Shown piece after piece: positions 8,918 through 17,767 of a stretch of 35,738 nt of DNA. Within the stretch, counting starts at the first letter, position 1, and each line of letters starts with the position of its first letter. This DNA is from an uncultured Clostridia bacterium (GTDB taxonomy: Bacteria; Bacillota; Clostridia; Christensenellales; Borkfalkiaceae), in contig CAJGDO010000012.1 of NCBI GenBank assembly GCA_904502225.1, forward strand, positions 1 to 35,738, in the 5' to 3' direction. Both the position numbers and the translations under genes were made by a program. The notes under the pieces were generated by a model that was not told the origin of the DNA, did not search any database, and saw only the letters and a list, made by a program, of their open reading frames with translations.

Positions 8918-10740
8918 ATAAATACTTAAAATCAGTCGGTTATGTTTTGCTCGACATGCTTGTGACCTTTGTATCTTATTTCTTAATCTTGCGTGTTTTA
9001 ACGTACGATATAGGTTGGGTTATTGAAGATGCGTTTACTTATCTACTAATAGGTATGGGCGTGGTCGTGTTCTTAAACTTTATTCTTGGGCTTTACACAG
9101 GTATTTGGATGTACGCTGGGTTTTGGGAAGCCATAAGAATAGGTTGCTCTGCAATTCTTGCGTTATTTTTCAATTTGTTCGTTGCAGCAATTAGCGAATC
9201 TTTATCAGTTGAATGGGCTATCATTACAACTTTCTTCACCTACATAATAATTTTTATAACAAGGTTTTTGCCAAGACTAAAAAATTCGCTTAAAAAATAT
9301 CTTAACAAAAAAGCCGTTGCGGATGGTTATAAAAAGGTTTTATTAGTCGGTGCAGGAAGCACTGGTGCAACCCTTATTCGTGAAATTAGAAACTCTTACG
9401 TTTCTGATATGGACCCTGTTGCCGCTCTTGATGACGACCCAAATAAGATTAAAAGATACGTTAGCGGTATAAAGGTTGTTGGCAACACTCGTGAAATTGA
9501 ATATTTTGCTAAAAAATTGGGCGTGCACGAAATTATTATCGCAATGCCATCGGCAGACAAAAAAGTTGTCAGTAGAATTATTTTCGATGCCCAAAAAACA
9601 GGCTGTAAAGTAAAAACCGTTTCGGGGATTTTTTCTAACAGTGGTGCGGGCGTTTCGGTTTCAGACATTAAAGACGTTAGTATTGACGACCTTTTGGGTA
9701 GAGAGCAAATTAAGGTTAATCTAGACGATATTTTAGGGTATATTGAAGGCAAAACCGTTCTAGTGACGGGTGGTGGCGGTTCAATCGGAAGCGAACTTTG
9801 CCGTCAGATTGCAACCCATAACCCACAAAAATTAATTATCGTTGATATTTATGAAAATAACGCTTACGACATCGAACAAGAATTGATTAGGAATTTGCCT
9901 AACTTAAATCTATTGGTGTTGATTGCAAGCGTTAGAGATAAAAAGAAAATTGATAATATTTTTGAAACTTATAAGCCGGAAATAGTTTTCCACGCAGCAG
10001 CACATAAACACGTTCCGCTTATGGAAACAAGCCCAAATGAAGCAGTTAAAAACAACGTTATCGGCACTTTCAACGTCACCGACGCTGCTGGCAGAAATGG
10101 CACACAAAGATTTGTGCTTATAAGCACAGACAAAGCCGTAAACCCAACCAACATTATGGGTGCGACAAAAAGAATTTGCGAAATGATTATTCAAGCAATG
10201 GATAAAAAGTACGACACAGAGTACGTTGCTGTTCGTTTCGGAAACGTGTTAGGCTCAAATGGTTCGGTTATTCCGCTATTCAAAAAGCAAATTAAAAACG
10301 GTGGCCCTGTCACTGTCACACACAAAGATATCGTTAGATATTTTATGACCATTCCAGAAGCCGTCAGCCTTGTTTTGCAAGCGGGTGCTTATGCTAAAGG
10401 TGGGGAAATTTTCGTTCTTAATATGGGCGAGCCTGTTAGAATTTACGACTTGGCAGAAAACTTAATAAGGCTTTCTGGTTTTGAGCCAAACGTGGATATT
10501 GATATTAAGATTATCGGGTTAAGACCTGGCGAAAAACTTTACGAAGAACGTTTGATGGAAGAAGAAGGTTTGCAAGAAACCGAAAATAAAATGATTTCCA
10601 TAGGCAAGCCTTTGGAAATCAATAAAAACTTATTTACTAAAATTAAAGAGTTAGGCAAAGAAGCCATTGAAGAAACCGACAAGATGAAAGAGTTGGTTAG
10701 CGAGCTTGTGCCTACGTACAAAATTGATAAAAGAAATTAA
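8914..10740 (+). CDS. membrane-bound NDP-sugar 4,6-dehydratase (PglF/CapD/FlaA1 family)
   Basis: Probable UDP-GlcNAc C6-dehydratase that makes the precursor of di- or deoxy-amino sugars for surface glycans. The 608 aa are arranged as four membrane helices (about 10-30, 42-62, 75-95, 100-120), a first Rossmann-like domain with GAGSTG (146-151), then an SDR dehydratase domain with TGGGGSIGSE (285-294), AAHKHVPLMETSP and STDKAVNPTNIMGATK (404-419). In this family the usual SDR Tyr is replaced by Met in the MxxxK pair, and that is seen here (M415, K419). The start overlaps the dxs stop by 4 bp. Its stop codon overlaps the stop codon of the convergent polymerase gene, with no terminator between them. 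Confidence 0.9.
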   Translation: MNKYLKSVGYVLLDMLVTFVSYFLILRVLTYDIGWVIEDAFTYLLIGMGVVVFLNFILGLYTGIWMYAGFWEAIRIGCSAILALFFNLFVAAISESLSVEWAIITTFFTYIIIFITRFLPRLKNSLKKYLNKKAVADGYKKVLLVGAGSTGATLIREIRNSYVSDMDPVAALDDDPNKIKRYVSGIKVVGNTREIEYFAKKLGVHEIIIAMPSADKKVVSRIIFDAQKTGCKVKTVSGIFSNSGAGVSVSDIKDVSIDDLLGREQIKVNLDDILGYIEGKTVLVTGGGGSIGSELCRQIATHNPQKLIIVDIYENNAYDIEQELIRNLPNLNLLVLIASVRDKKKIDNIFETYKPEIVFHAAAHKHVPLMETSPNEAVKNNVIGTFNVTDAAGRNGTQRFVLISTDKAVNPTNIMGATKRICEMIIQAMDKKYDTEYVAVRFGNVLGSNGSVIPLFKKQIKNGGPVTVTHKDIVRYFMTIPEAVSLVLQAGAYAKGGEIFVLNMGEPVRIYDLAENLIRLSGFEPNVDIDIKIIGLRPGEKLYEERLMEEEGLQETENKMISIGKPLEINKNLFTKIKELGKEAIEETDKMKELVSELVPTYKIDKRN

Positions 10741-12161
10741 TTGAATGTAGGGATTTTAACAAACAATGGTAGTGGCTTGTCGTCGCTACCGTTTTTGTTA
10801 AAGTGACCAACGAGTGTGATTAACGTTGTCATAAATAAAAGAACAATGTTAAACTCGCCATTATCAATCGTTCCATAAACAGCGAACATAATAAATGCAA
10901 TAAAAACAAGTTCACCTAAAATTGTGTTGTTTTTAAGAAGGTATTTTACTCTAACAAAATAGTATATGATATAAGTTATCATACCGACTGAACCTGCACA
11001 CGCTAAAACATGAAAAATAGTTGAGTGGAAGAACCCGTTGTAAGGGTGAATTTCTATAATAGCGTCAAGTGCTGCTCTACCACCGCCTAAACCTATACCA
11101 AAGATAGGATAATTTAGGAAAGTATCAATGGAAAGTTCATAAGCCCAAATTCTGCCATTGCCTGATGAAGATTCGGTTATAAAGGCTAATAAGTCTTTAA
11201 AGCAAAACAACGCAAATATCAAAAGTCCAACGATAATTATTGTAAATAAGGTAAAAAACAAAATCTTTATGAATTTGAAATTACGTCTAAAACAATTTTT
11301 ATAAACAAAGAGCATTAAGAAAGGCGTTGCGATAAGTAATGACGCCAATGCCCCGTCGCTGCCAGAAACGAACATACAAGCGTATAAAAACAAAATTTCA
11401 ATAAACCACGCCCAGACTGCCTTTGATGAAAGGGCCATATAACAGCAAAGTGGCACGGCAAGTAAGATAATGTTAGCTATATGGTTTGTGTTTGCCCAAC
11501 AAAAGCCAGGGATACGTGGAAACCAAGTATCTGCCCCAAATAAAACGTCTGTAAGTTTAGCATAGCAAAGTTGAACGCAAGCAAGCGAAACAGCAATTAT
11601 AAAGGATATGCACACATATTTTCTATAATCAACTTTATCATTTAGTTTAACTTTGTTGTAAAAGAAAAAGTGTATGACAAGTGGCATAATGCCTGAAATA
11701 AGGTAAATATCAAGAGCCTTAAAATAATTTTTTGCGTTGTTTGAAAAAACGCCACTTATTAAGAAAACCACGTTTAAGACAACTAAAAAGTAGAAAAATC
11801 CGTCTAACTTAAAGTTCTTAACAGGATACTTTATCATATGAAAGACTATTGAAAGGCCGATTAAAGAAAATAAAATTATACAGTAAACCAAGTTGTCAGC
11901 AAACGCCGTTGTCGTATTCCTAAAACACATAGGTATCATAAGCATTAGCGGGATTAACGGCAAAAAGTCATCATAAAAAATAAAAATAAAACAGATTAAT
12001 AAAGCCGTGATAGTAAACCCGATTAATTGCAAGTTGGCCACCCAAAATAAAAGGATAAGCATACTTGCAAGAAGAGGCATAAAGAAAGAATAAACGTATT
12101 CATCACACTTTTCTCTAACAACACTTATTAAATTGTCAAACTTTTTCATAAAGGTAAACAT
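10737..12161 (-). CDS. O-antigen ligase/polymerase (Wzy/WaaL-like) membrane protein
   Basis: A protein of about 474 aa with ten or more membrane segments and one large extracytoplasmic loop. That loop, near GIGLGGGRAALDAIIEIHPYN, is typical of Wzy_C/O-antigen ligase proteins, which join lipid-linked glycan units outside the membrane. The context (dehydratase, Wzz-like proteins, exporter) supports a role in surface polysaccharide assembly. No ribosome site precedes any candidate start (TTG 12185, ATG 12161, ATG 12149). A promoter with its -10 ending 6 nt before ATG 12161 suggests a leaderless mRNA, so I chose that start. ATG 12149 (MKKFDNL) is the alternative. Confidence 0.82.
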   Translation of the reverse strand: MFTFMKKFDNLISVVREKCDEYVYSFFMPLLASMLILLFWVANLQLIGFTITALLICFIFIFYDDFLPLIPLMLMIPMCFRNTTTAFADNLVYCIILFSLIGLSIVFHMIKYPVKNFKLDGFFYFLVVLNVVFLISGVFSNNAKNYFKALDIYLISGIMPLVIHFFFYNKVKLNDKVDYRKYVCISFIIAVSLACVQLCYAKLTDVLFGADTWFPRIPGFCWANTNHIANIILLAVPLCCYMALSSKAVWAWFIEILFLYACMFVSGSDGALASLLIATPFLMLFVYKNCFRRNFKFIKILFFTLFTIIIVGLLIFALFCFKDLLAFITESSSGNGRIWAYELSIDTFLNYPIFGIGLGGGRAALDAIIEIHPYNGFFHSTIFHVLACAGSVGMITYIIYYFVRVKYLLKNNTILGELVFIAFIMFAVYGTIDNGEFNIVLLFMTTLITLVGHFNKNGSDDKPLPLFVKIPTFN

Positions 12162-12167
12162 GAAAAA

Positions 12168-12196
12168 AGTATAACATAAAAACAAAAAACTTGCAA
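12168..12196 (-). promoter_or_regulatory. sigma-A promoter placed for a leaderless mRNA
   Basis: Minus-strand TTGCAA (12196-12191) and TATACT (12173-12168), spacer 17 bp. Exactly 6 nt (TTTTTC) separate the -10 from ATG 12161, so the transcript would begin at or next to the start codon. Confidence 0.6.
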
Positions 12197-12269
12197 CTTA
12201 ATATATTAATGTATGTAAAAATTTGCAAATTTAGAACAAAAATGGTTTATTTATATTTAAAGTTTATGA

Positions 12270-12275
12270 TATAAT
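12270..12275 (+). promoter_or_regulatory. possible -10 element of the ABC exporter gene
   Basis: A perfect TATAAT about 55 bp before the gene. No convincing -35 is seen 17 bp upstream. Confidence 0.4.
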
Positions 12276-12331
12276 ATAAAAGTAAAAATATAAAAAGCGG
12301 TAAAATTATCGATAAAATAAAGTAGGAAAAA

Positions 12332-13999
12332 ATGAAAAAGCACTCAACTTTAAAATGGATAATGAAAAAATCTGAAAAAGAGAATTGGAAAATAATTGTT
12401 TTGCTTATTGCCAACGCTCTTTTTTCGGCATTATCAATAGTTTTTGCACTATTCATTAAAGGCGTGATTGACAGTGCAACGTCATATAACTCACAAAGGC
12501 TGGTGTCTTTTGCCGTTGCAATTATAATAGTTGTAATATTGCAGTTTGTGTTTAGAATTTTTATAAACTGTTTGCAAGAAAGAATTCAAGCCCGCCTTGA
12601 AGTGAGATATAAAACTCAACTTTTTAACAGTGTTTTAAGTAAAAAGCACGAAAAAATCACGGGTTATCACAGTGGCGAACTTATGACAAGGCTAACTAGT
12701 GACGTTGCTATTGTCAGCGAAGGCGTTGCAACCATTTTGCCAACCGTTGTTTCGGCTGTTGCAAGGCTTGTTTGTGCAGTGGTTGCCTTAATTATGCTAG
12801 ATTGGATATTTGCCGTTGCTTTTTCGGTTGCTGGGTTAATGGTGTTTTTAGTTTTAACACTACTTCGTGGCAAATTAAAAAGTTTCCATAAAAAAGCCCA
12901 AGAAACTGATGGAAAAACACGCTCTTTTATGCAAGAATGTATAGAAAACTTGCTTGCAGTTAAAGTTTTTTCGGTAAACTCAAAAATTGAGGGGCAAGCA
13001 ACAGATTTGCAAGAAGAAAACTTTAAGATAAAAATGAAAAGAAGAAACTACGCCGTGCTAGGAAACGCTGTGTATAACTTTATATTCAGTGCGGGATACT
13101 TGTTTGCTTTGATATACGGCGGTGTAAAAATATTAAACAGAGCGTTAAGTTATGGCTCGTTATCAGCAATTTTGCAACTTGTAAACAACGTGCAAGTTCC
13201 ATTTATGGCATTATCAGGTGTTATGCCAAAATATTATTCAATGCTTGCATCTGCCGAGCGAATTATGGAAATCGAAGAGATTGAAAGCGAAAAGATTGAC
13301 GAGCAAATTGATGCGATAAAAACGTATAATGATTTGAAAGGTATAGCCATTGAAAACGTCAACTTTACTTACGACAGGGATAAAGTTTTAAGCGACGCAT
13401 CGCTTTATATAAATAAGGGTGATTATATCGCAATAACAGGCACTTCTGGTGTGGGGAAAAGCACGCTTATTAAACTTTTGCTTGGCGTTTATCCATTAGA
13501 TAACGGGCAAGTTTATTTAGACACCAAAGACGGCAAAGTGTTGCTTGACGTCAACTCAAGGCGAATTTTTTCTTACGTTCCGCAAGGCAATATGCTGTTT
13601 AGTGGCACGCTAAAAGAGAACATTACTTTTATAAACAGTTCGGCAACTGATGAAGAAATTGATTTTGCACTTGAAATAAGCCAAGCCAGAGAGTTTATAA
13701 ACGAACTTCCACAAGGCTTGCAAACGGTGGTGGGTGAAAACGGCGTGGGCTTATCAGAAGGCCAAATTCAAAGGATAGCAATTGCAAGGGCAATTTTAAC
13801 AAAGTCACCTATAATCTTGCTTGATGAAGCGACAAGTGCCCTTGACGAGCAAACCGAACAAAAAGTGCTTGAAAACTTAAAACAACTTGAAAACGTGACC
13901 TTGTTAATAGTATCGCACAAAAAAGCAATGCTTAAAATTTGCAACAGAACTATTCAAATTAAGGACAAAAAGATTAAAGAAATAACAAAAACCGCATAA
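12332..13999 (+). CDS. ABC exporter, fused permease and ATPase
   Basis: A half-transporter of the type-IV exporter fold, 555 aa. A six-helix membrane domain (about 20-300, with the typical coupling stretch HSGELMTRLTSD at 113-124) precedes a nucleotide-binding domain. The latter has Walker A GTSGVGKST (370-378), signature LSEGQ (474-478, with Glu for the usual second Gly) and Walker B IILLDEATSALD (494-505). It probably works as a homodimer moving lipid, peptide or drug outward. Its place among polysaccharide genes hints at envelope traffic, but the substrate cannot be read. AGGA lies before the ATG. Only a weak, nearly loop-less A/T-rich inverted repeat at 14039-14058 follows, so read-through into the kinase gene is possible. 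Confidence 0.88.
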   Translation: MKKHSTLKWIMKKSEKENWKIIVLLIANALFSALSIVFALFIKGVIDSATSYNSQRLVSFAVAIIIVVILQFVFRIFINCLQERIQARLEVRYKTQLFNSVLSKKHEKITGYHSGELMTRLTSDVAIVSEGVATILPTVVSAVARLVCAVVALIMLDWIFAVAFSVAGLMVFLVLTLLRGKLKSFHKKAQETDGKTRSFMQECIENLLAVKVFSVNSKIEGQATDLQEENFKIKMKRRNYAVLGNAVYNFIFSAGYLFALIYGGVKILNRALSYGSLSAILQLVNNVQVPFMALSGVMPKYYSMLASAERIMEIEEIESEKIDEQIDAIKTYNDLKGIAIENVNFTYDRDKVLSDASLYINKGDYIAITGTSGVGKSTLIKLLLGVYPLDNGQVYLDTKDGKVLLDVNSRRIFSYVPQGNMLFSGTLKENITFINSSATDEEIDFALEISQAREFINELPQGLQTVVGENGVGLSEGQIQRIAIARAILTKSPIILLDEATSALDEQTEQKVLENLKQLENVTLLIVSHKKAMLKICNRTIQIKDKKIKEITKTA

Positions 14000-14108
14000 A
14001 ATCGTTCAAAAAAAACTAAAAAATGAAAAAAATTGAAAAAAAAGGTGCCTTTTTTTGAATTTTATGTTAGAATAGATTAGATATATATGAAATATGTAGG
14101 GAAAAGAT

Positions 14109-15203
14109 ATGACTATTAAGGAAATTTGTTCTCATTTCGCGATTGGTGGAGAATACGTTGGTTGTGAAGAAAATTTTTCTGGGAACATAAACAACACTTT
14201 CAAAGTGACCTTTATGCGTGATGGGGATATTAAGGAATATATCCTTCAAAAAATCAACAAGCAAGTGTTCACTTCGCCAGATAAGGTTATGGATAATATC
14301 GTTCGTGTCACAGACCATATCCGTTCAAAGGTTGTTAAAAGATGTGGTTGCACAAGAACGGGCGTTTTAAGGGCTTTCCCATCTTTACAAGGCGACTCTT
14401 ATTACGTTGTTGATGATATTGGGCAATATTGGCGTTGTTATAGGTATATAAAAAATTCAACCACCTATGATGCTTGCGATGATTTATCGTTAATTGAAAA
14501 AATGGGCGTTGCGTTTGGTAAATTCCAAAATGACTTGGTTGATTTTGATGCAAGTTCGTTGTTTATCACAATACCTGACTTTCACGACACTAAAAAAAGA
14601 TACAAGGCGTTTAGAGAAGCAATCGCACTTGACCCGTTAAAGAGGGTGCAAAAGGTTGAAGGCGAAATCGCCCAACTTTTAGAATTTGAACAAAAGGCTT
14701 GCCAACTTCAAGAACATATTGACAAAAAGCAAATACCTTTAAGGGTGACGCACAACGACACAAAGTGCAATAACGTAAGTTTTGATAAAGAAAGTGGTGA
14801 AGTGCTTGCCGTTTTGGATTTAGACACGGTTATGCCTGGTGCTGTGGCCCACGACTTTGGTGATGCAATAAGATTTATCGCAAACTCAAGAAAAGAGGAC
14901 GACCCAAATTTTAAACTTGTAAAGATAGACCTTGATAAGTTTGAAAGTTTTGCAAAAGGTTTTGTTGGCGAGATTAAAGATTTATTGACCGATTTAGAAA
15001 AACAAACACTTGTTTTGGGCGTGTTTACTATGACGGTTGAAGTTGCCGTTAGATTTTTAACAGATTACATTTTAGGCGACGTTTATTTTAGAAATAAATA
15101 TCCTGGACACAACGTGGACAGAACGAAGAACCAAATTGCTCTTGCAAAAGATATGCTAAAAAACTTTGATAAAATGCAAGAGATTTTACAAAGATACTTA
15201 TAG
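14109..15203 (+). CDS. NahK-like sugar 1-kinase (APH-fold phosphotransferase family)
   Basis: An aminoglycoside-phosphotransferase-fold kinase of 364 aa. The catalytic loop is VTHNDTKCNN (213-222), the metal site is DLDTVMPG (237-244) followed by HDFGDAIRF. The DLDTVMPG form is characteristic of the N-acetylhexosamine 1-kinase (NahK/MdsC) branch rather than of antibiotic-modifying enzymes. That branch makes GlcNAc-1-P or GalNAc-1-P, direct precursors of UDP-sugars, which fits the neighbouring polysaccharide genes. Residues 215-250 are well conserved and the N-terminal lobe is normal. GTAGGGAAAAG supplies the ribosome site. The two Wzz-like genes follow 10 bp later, so an operon is likely. Confidence 0.8.
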   Translation: MTIKEICSHFAIGGEYVGCEENFSGNINNTFKVTFMRDGDIKEYILQKINKQVFTSPDKVMDNIVRVTDHIRSKVVKRCGCTRTGVLRAFPSLQGDSYYVVDDIGQYWRCYRYIKNSTTYDACDDLSLIEKMGVAFGKFQNDLVDFDASSLFITIPDFHDTKKRYKAFREAIALDPLKRVQKVEGEIAQLLEFEQKACQLQEHIDKKQIPLRVTHNDTKCNNVSFDKESGEVLAVLDLDTVMPGAVAHDFGDAIRFIANSRKEDDPNFKLVKIDLDKFESFAKGFVGEIKDLLTDLEKQTLVLGVFTMTVEVAVRFLTDYILGDVYFRNKYPGHNVDRTKNQIALAKDMLKNFDKMQEILQRYL

Positions 15204-15213
15204 GGGAAAGGTA

Positions 15214-16095
15214 ATGGACGAACAAAAAAACACAAAAGTGCAATCTAATTTGATTAGAGATATTCTTTTCGTCATAAGAAGAAACATTATATTGGCACTT
15301 GCCGTTATAATCTTGGTTTCGGGCATTGGCGTTGGATATTCATATTTGAGAAAACCAAATTACGTTGCAAGCAATAGAGTAAGTTTTTCTATTGGCGGTG
15401 GCACAACAGCATCTATTAACGAAATTAGGCAATACGTTGACACGGTTGTCGATTTTTGTGATGAAGGCGTTGTGTTAGACAGAGCAAACGCCTATTACGT
15501 TGAGTGGGTGGACTATTATAAAGACCAATTAAAAGACGTTAAAGAGTTCTATAATGTTTTTGAACAAGCAGGACAAACTATTGAAAATCCTGATGGAAGC
15601 AAAACCATTCAATATAACGACTTGTTCTTAAACTACACAAGGCCAACTGCAAACGGTTCTACTTCGTTAAAAGACGAAACTTTCTTAACGGCGGGAAACA
15701 TAAGCACCGAAACTGCTAAAAACGATGATGCAACAAACTGGGTGTTTAACGTTAAATATACTGATAGAACAGAGCAAGACGCTTTGGAAAAAATCATTAT
15801 TTTAGTTCTTGCGTATAAACACGAACTATATAGTGACGCACAAATAAAACCATATTTTACAAACCTAAACGTTAAAATAAGCAACTTGGGATTAGATGGC
15901 ATATCAAAGGACGTTTCTAAAACAAAAATTATTATAATTGCAGTTATATTAGGCGTTGTCCTTTCATTATTAGTCGTTTATTTAAAGAACTTGTTTGACA
16001 ACACTGTTAAGGAAAGGGAAGACCTTGAAAGATTAACAGGCGTTGCTGTTTTAGGGTTTATAACGGATAGAAAGGAGGAAGCAAATGGAAAATAA
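15214..16095 (+). CDS. Wzz-like polysaccharide chain-length/co-polymerase protein (copy 1)
   Basis: A 293-aa protein with membrane helices near residues 23-43 and 240-260 enclosing an extracytoplasmic domain of about 200 residues. The short cytosolic tail contains FDNTVKEREDLERLTGVAVLGFI, the classic Wzz/CpsC C-terminal box that links the second helix to a tyrosine-kinase partner. It would control polymer length in a Wzy-type pathway. The frame is open back to 15166, but AGGGGAAAGG before ATG 15214 marks the real start. It overlaps the next gene by 11 bp. Confidence 0.85.
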   Translation: MDEQKNTKVQSNLIRDILFVIRRNIILALAVIILVSGIGVGYSYLRKPNYVASNRVSFSIGGGTTASINEIRQYVDTVVDFCDEGVVLDRANAYYVEWVDYYKDQLKDVKEFYNVFEQAGQTIENPDGSKTIQYNDLFLNYTRPTANGSTSLKDETFLTAGNISTETAKNDDATNWVFNVKYTDRTEQDALEKIIILVLAYKHELYSDAQIKPYFTNLNVKISNLGLDGISKDVSKTKIIIIAVILGVVLSLLVVYLKNLFDNTVKEREDLERLTGVAVLGFITDRKEEANGK

Positions 16096-16831
16096 CGCAC
16101 AAAACCAAAAAAGTTTTCCTTTCTTACGTTTGTTAAGAGTAAATGCATTATTAATCGCTTTAATAACAGTTTTGTTCACTTTGTTCGGCGTGTTGTATAA
16201 CTTTTTATTCGTTAAGCCTGTTTACACTGTAAGCCGTTCTGTTATTTTAAGAACAGAACTTGTTGACATTACTGATGAATCTACCAATGCAGCACTTGCA
16301 GAACTTGTTATTGTTCAAATGAACCAACACTTTACAAGTTCAGATTATGTTAGTAAAGCAAACGCAAAATTCAAAGAACAAAACCCTGATATAAATTCTT
16401 CAATAAATTCAGGCTCAATAGGTATTATCTATAATGAAGAAAGTTTAATTTTCAAAATTGCATATAGCGATTATGATAAAGAATTGGCTGCGAAAAAACT
16501 TATTGCTATTTATGACGTTAATACCGAATATTTTGAAGAAGAATTTGAGTTTATCGTTGAACTTATCCCAACCGATAATTCTGTAAACGATAACAGCAGA
16601 TTTTTAGTTTCGGTTAGCAACGAAACTATGAAATACGTGTTTTTAGGTTTTGGTTTAGGCTTGGTTATAGCTCTTGCAGTTGTGTTAATTAAAAACGCAC
16701 TTGACAACACTGTTAAAGATTCTTTTGAACTTGAAGAATTGACAGGGGTTAGTGTGATTGCCGCAATCCATAAGCAAAAAGACGAGTCAAAAAGAAATCT
16801 AAAAAAGACGATAAAGCAAAAAGCCCAATAA
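16085..16831 (+). CDS. Wzz-like polysaccharide chain-length/co-polymerase protein (copy 2)
   Basis: A 248-aa paralogue of the preceding protein with the same plan. One helix lies near residues 15-38, followed by an extracytoplasmic domain and a second helix near 180-200. The tail contains LDNTVKDSFELEELTGVSVIAAI and is rich in Lys. The start ATG follows AAAGGAGG inside the end of the first copy. The two probably form a mixed complex. No BY-kinase (CpsD/Wze) gene follows; a strong terminator closes the operon. Confidence 0.82.
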   Translation: MENNAQNQKSFPFLRLLRVNALLIALITVLFTLFGVLYNFLFVKPVYTVSRSVILRTELVDITDESTNAALAELVIVQMNQHFTSSDYVSKANAKFKEQNPDINSSINSGSIGIIYNEESLIFKIAYSDYDKELAAKKLIAIYDVNTEYFEEEFEFIVELIPTDNSVNDNSRFLVSVSNETMKYVFLGFGLGLVIALAVVLIKNALDNTVKDSFELEELTGVSVIAAIHKQKDESKRNLKKTIKQKAQ

Positions 16832-16861
16832 AAAAGGCAAAGGCGTAAATAAAGAAAAACA

Positions 16862-16893
16862 AAAAACCCACCGAAATATCGGTGGGTTTTTTA
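16862..16893 (+). terminator. intrinsic terminator of the kinase-Wzz operon
   Basis: Stem AAAACCCACCGA / TCGGTGGGTTTT with loop AATA and a following T-run. This GC-rich 12-bp stem separates convergent genes. Confidence 0.9.
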
Positions 16894-16923
16894 TTGTAAT
16901 AATATTATAGAATTTTGAATATA

Positions 16924-17670
16924 CTATAAAATCGTATCAATCTCTTTTTCAAACTTATCAAAAAGATTATATCTTTCTGGGTGGAAAAGAGCGGTAAAAA
17001 GCATATCTCTGACGTTAGGTATATCTTCGCCAATATTTTTGATTAAGTCCTTAACGTGTTCACGCTTGGTCATCTTATTTGCTGGGCAACAACTTTTAAC
17101 GATAGGCAGAGTTTTTGAATAAGAAATAATATTCATTTCCTTTATCAAAATCATTGGTCGAATTAGCGTTAGGTCGATTTTGTCAAGATAACTTTTTGGT
17201 GCAAAGGTTGAAAGCCTGCCCTCGTAAAGAAGTGAAAGCATCATTGTGTCAATCGCATCGTCCCTATGATGCCCTAACGCAACTTTGTTGCAACCTTGTT
17301 GCTTTGCAAGCCCGTTTAATGCACCTTTACGCATTTTTGAGCATAACGCACAAGGGTTGGTTTCCTTTCTAACGTCAAAAACAATTTGGCCTATATCAGT
17401 TTTTTCAACAAAGAAAGGCACAGAAAGTTCATCGCAAAGTTTTTGAATAGGCTTAAAATCAGTTGTATTATCGGTAAAGTTCAAATCTACTGCAATAGCA
17501 ATTAAATCAAACTTTTCAGGTGCAAATCTTTTATATTCAGCAAGAAGTTTAAGCAAAGTGACGCTGTCTTTGCCACCAGAAACACCAACGGCAATCTTAT
17601 CGCCGTCTTTAATCATTTTATATTTAGTTATGCCTTTTCTTAAATAAGATAGCATTTGTTGAGTGGTCAT
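16924..17670 (-). CDS. TtcA-like tRNA 2-thiocytidine biosynthesis protein
   Basis: An adenine-nucleotide alpha hydrolase of the TtcA family, which thiolates cytidine 32 of tRNA using ATP and an Fe-S cluster. The PP-loop is SGGKDS (31-36). The cluster Cys pair is CALC (107-110), and further Cys occur at 194-195. LGHHRDDAIDT (132-142) is also family-typical. The length of 248 aa is on the short side but complete. AAGGT precedes the ATG. It is divergent from the multidrug exporter operon. It is distinct from tilS further along, which shares only the PP-loop. Confidence 0.85.
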   Translation of the reverse strand: MTTQQMLSYLRKGITKYKMIKDGDKIAVGVSGGKDSVTLLKLLAEYKRFAPEKFDLIAIAVDLNFTDNTTDFKPIQKLCDELSVPFFVEKTDIGQIVFDVRKETNPCALCSKMRKGALNGLAKQQGCNKVALGHHRDDAIDTMMLSLLYEGRLSTFAPKSYLDKIDLTLIRPMILIKEMNIISYSKTLPIVKSCCPANKMTKREHVKDLIKNIGEDIPNVRDMLFTALFHPERYNLFDKFEKEIDTIL

Positions 17671-17702
17671 AATAATACCTTGATTGAATTTATAAATTTA
17701 AG

Positions 17703-17731
17703 TTGATTTTTTTGCTTATATATATTATACT
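17703..17731 (+). promoter_or_regulatory. sigma-A promoter of the exporter-patatin-MBL operon
   Basis: TTGATT (17703-17708) and TATACT (17726-17731), spacer 17 bp, upstream of the ribosome site at 17759-17764. Confidence 0.65.
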
Positions 17732-17767
17732 GTATTTTAGTGAAAAAACAAAGTGTTTAGGTGGAAT

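Noticed and set aside
14039..14058. Terminator after the ABC exporter
   Set aside because: The AAAAAAAGGTGCCTTTTTTT palindrome has essentially no loop and only weak pairs once a loop is allowed.
14109..15203. Aminoglycoside resistance phosphotransferase
   Set aside because: The DLDTVMPG motif and genomic setting fit the NahK-type sugar kinases better.
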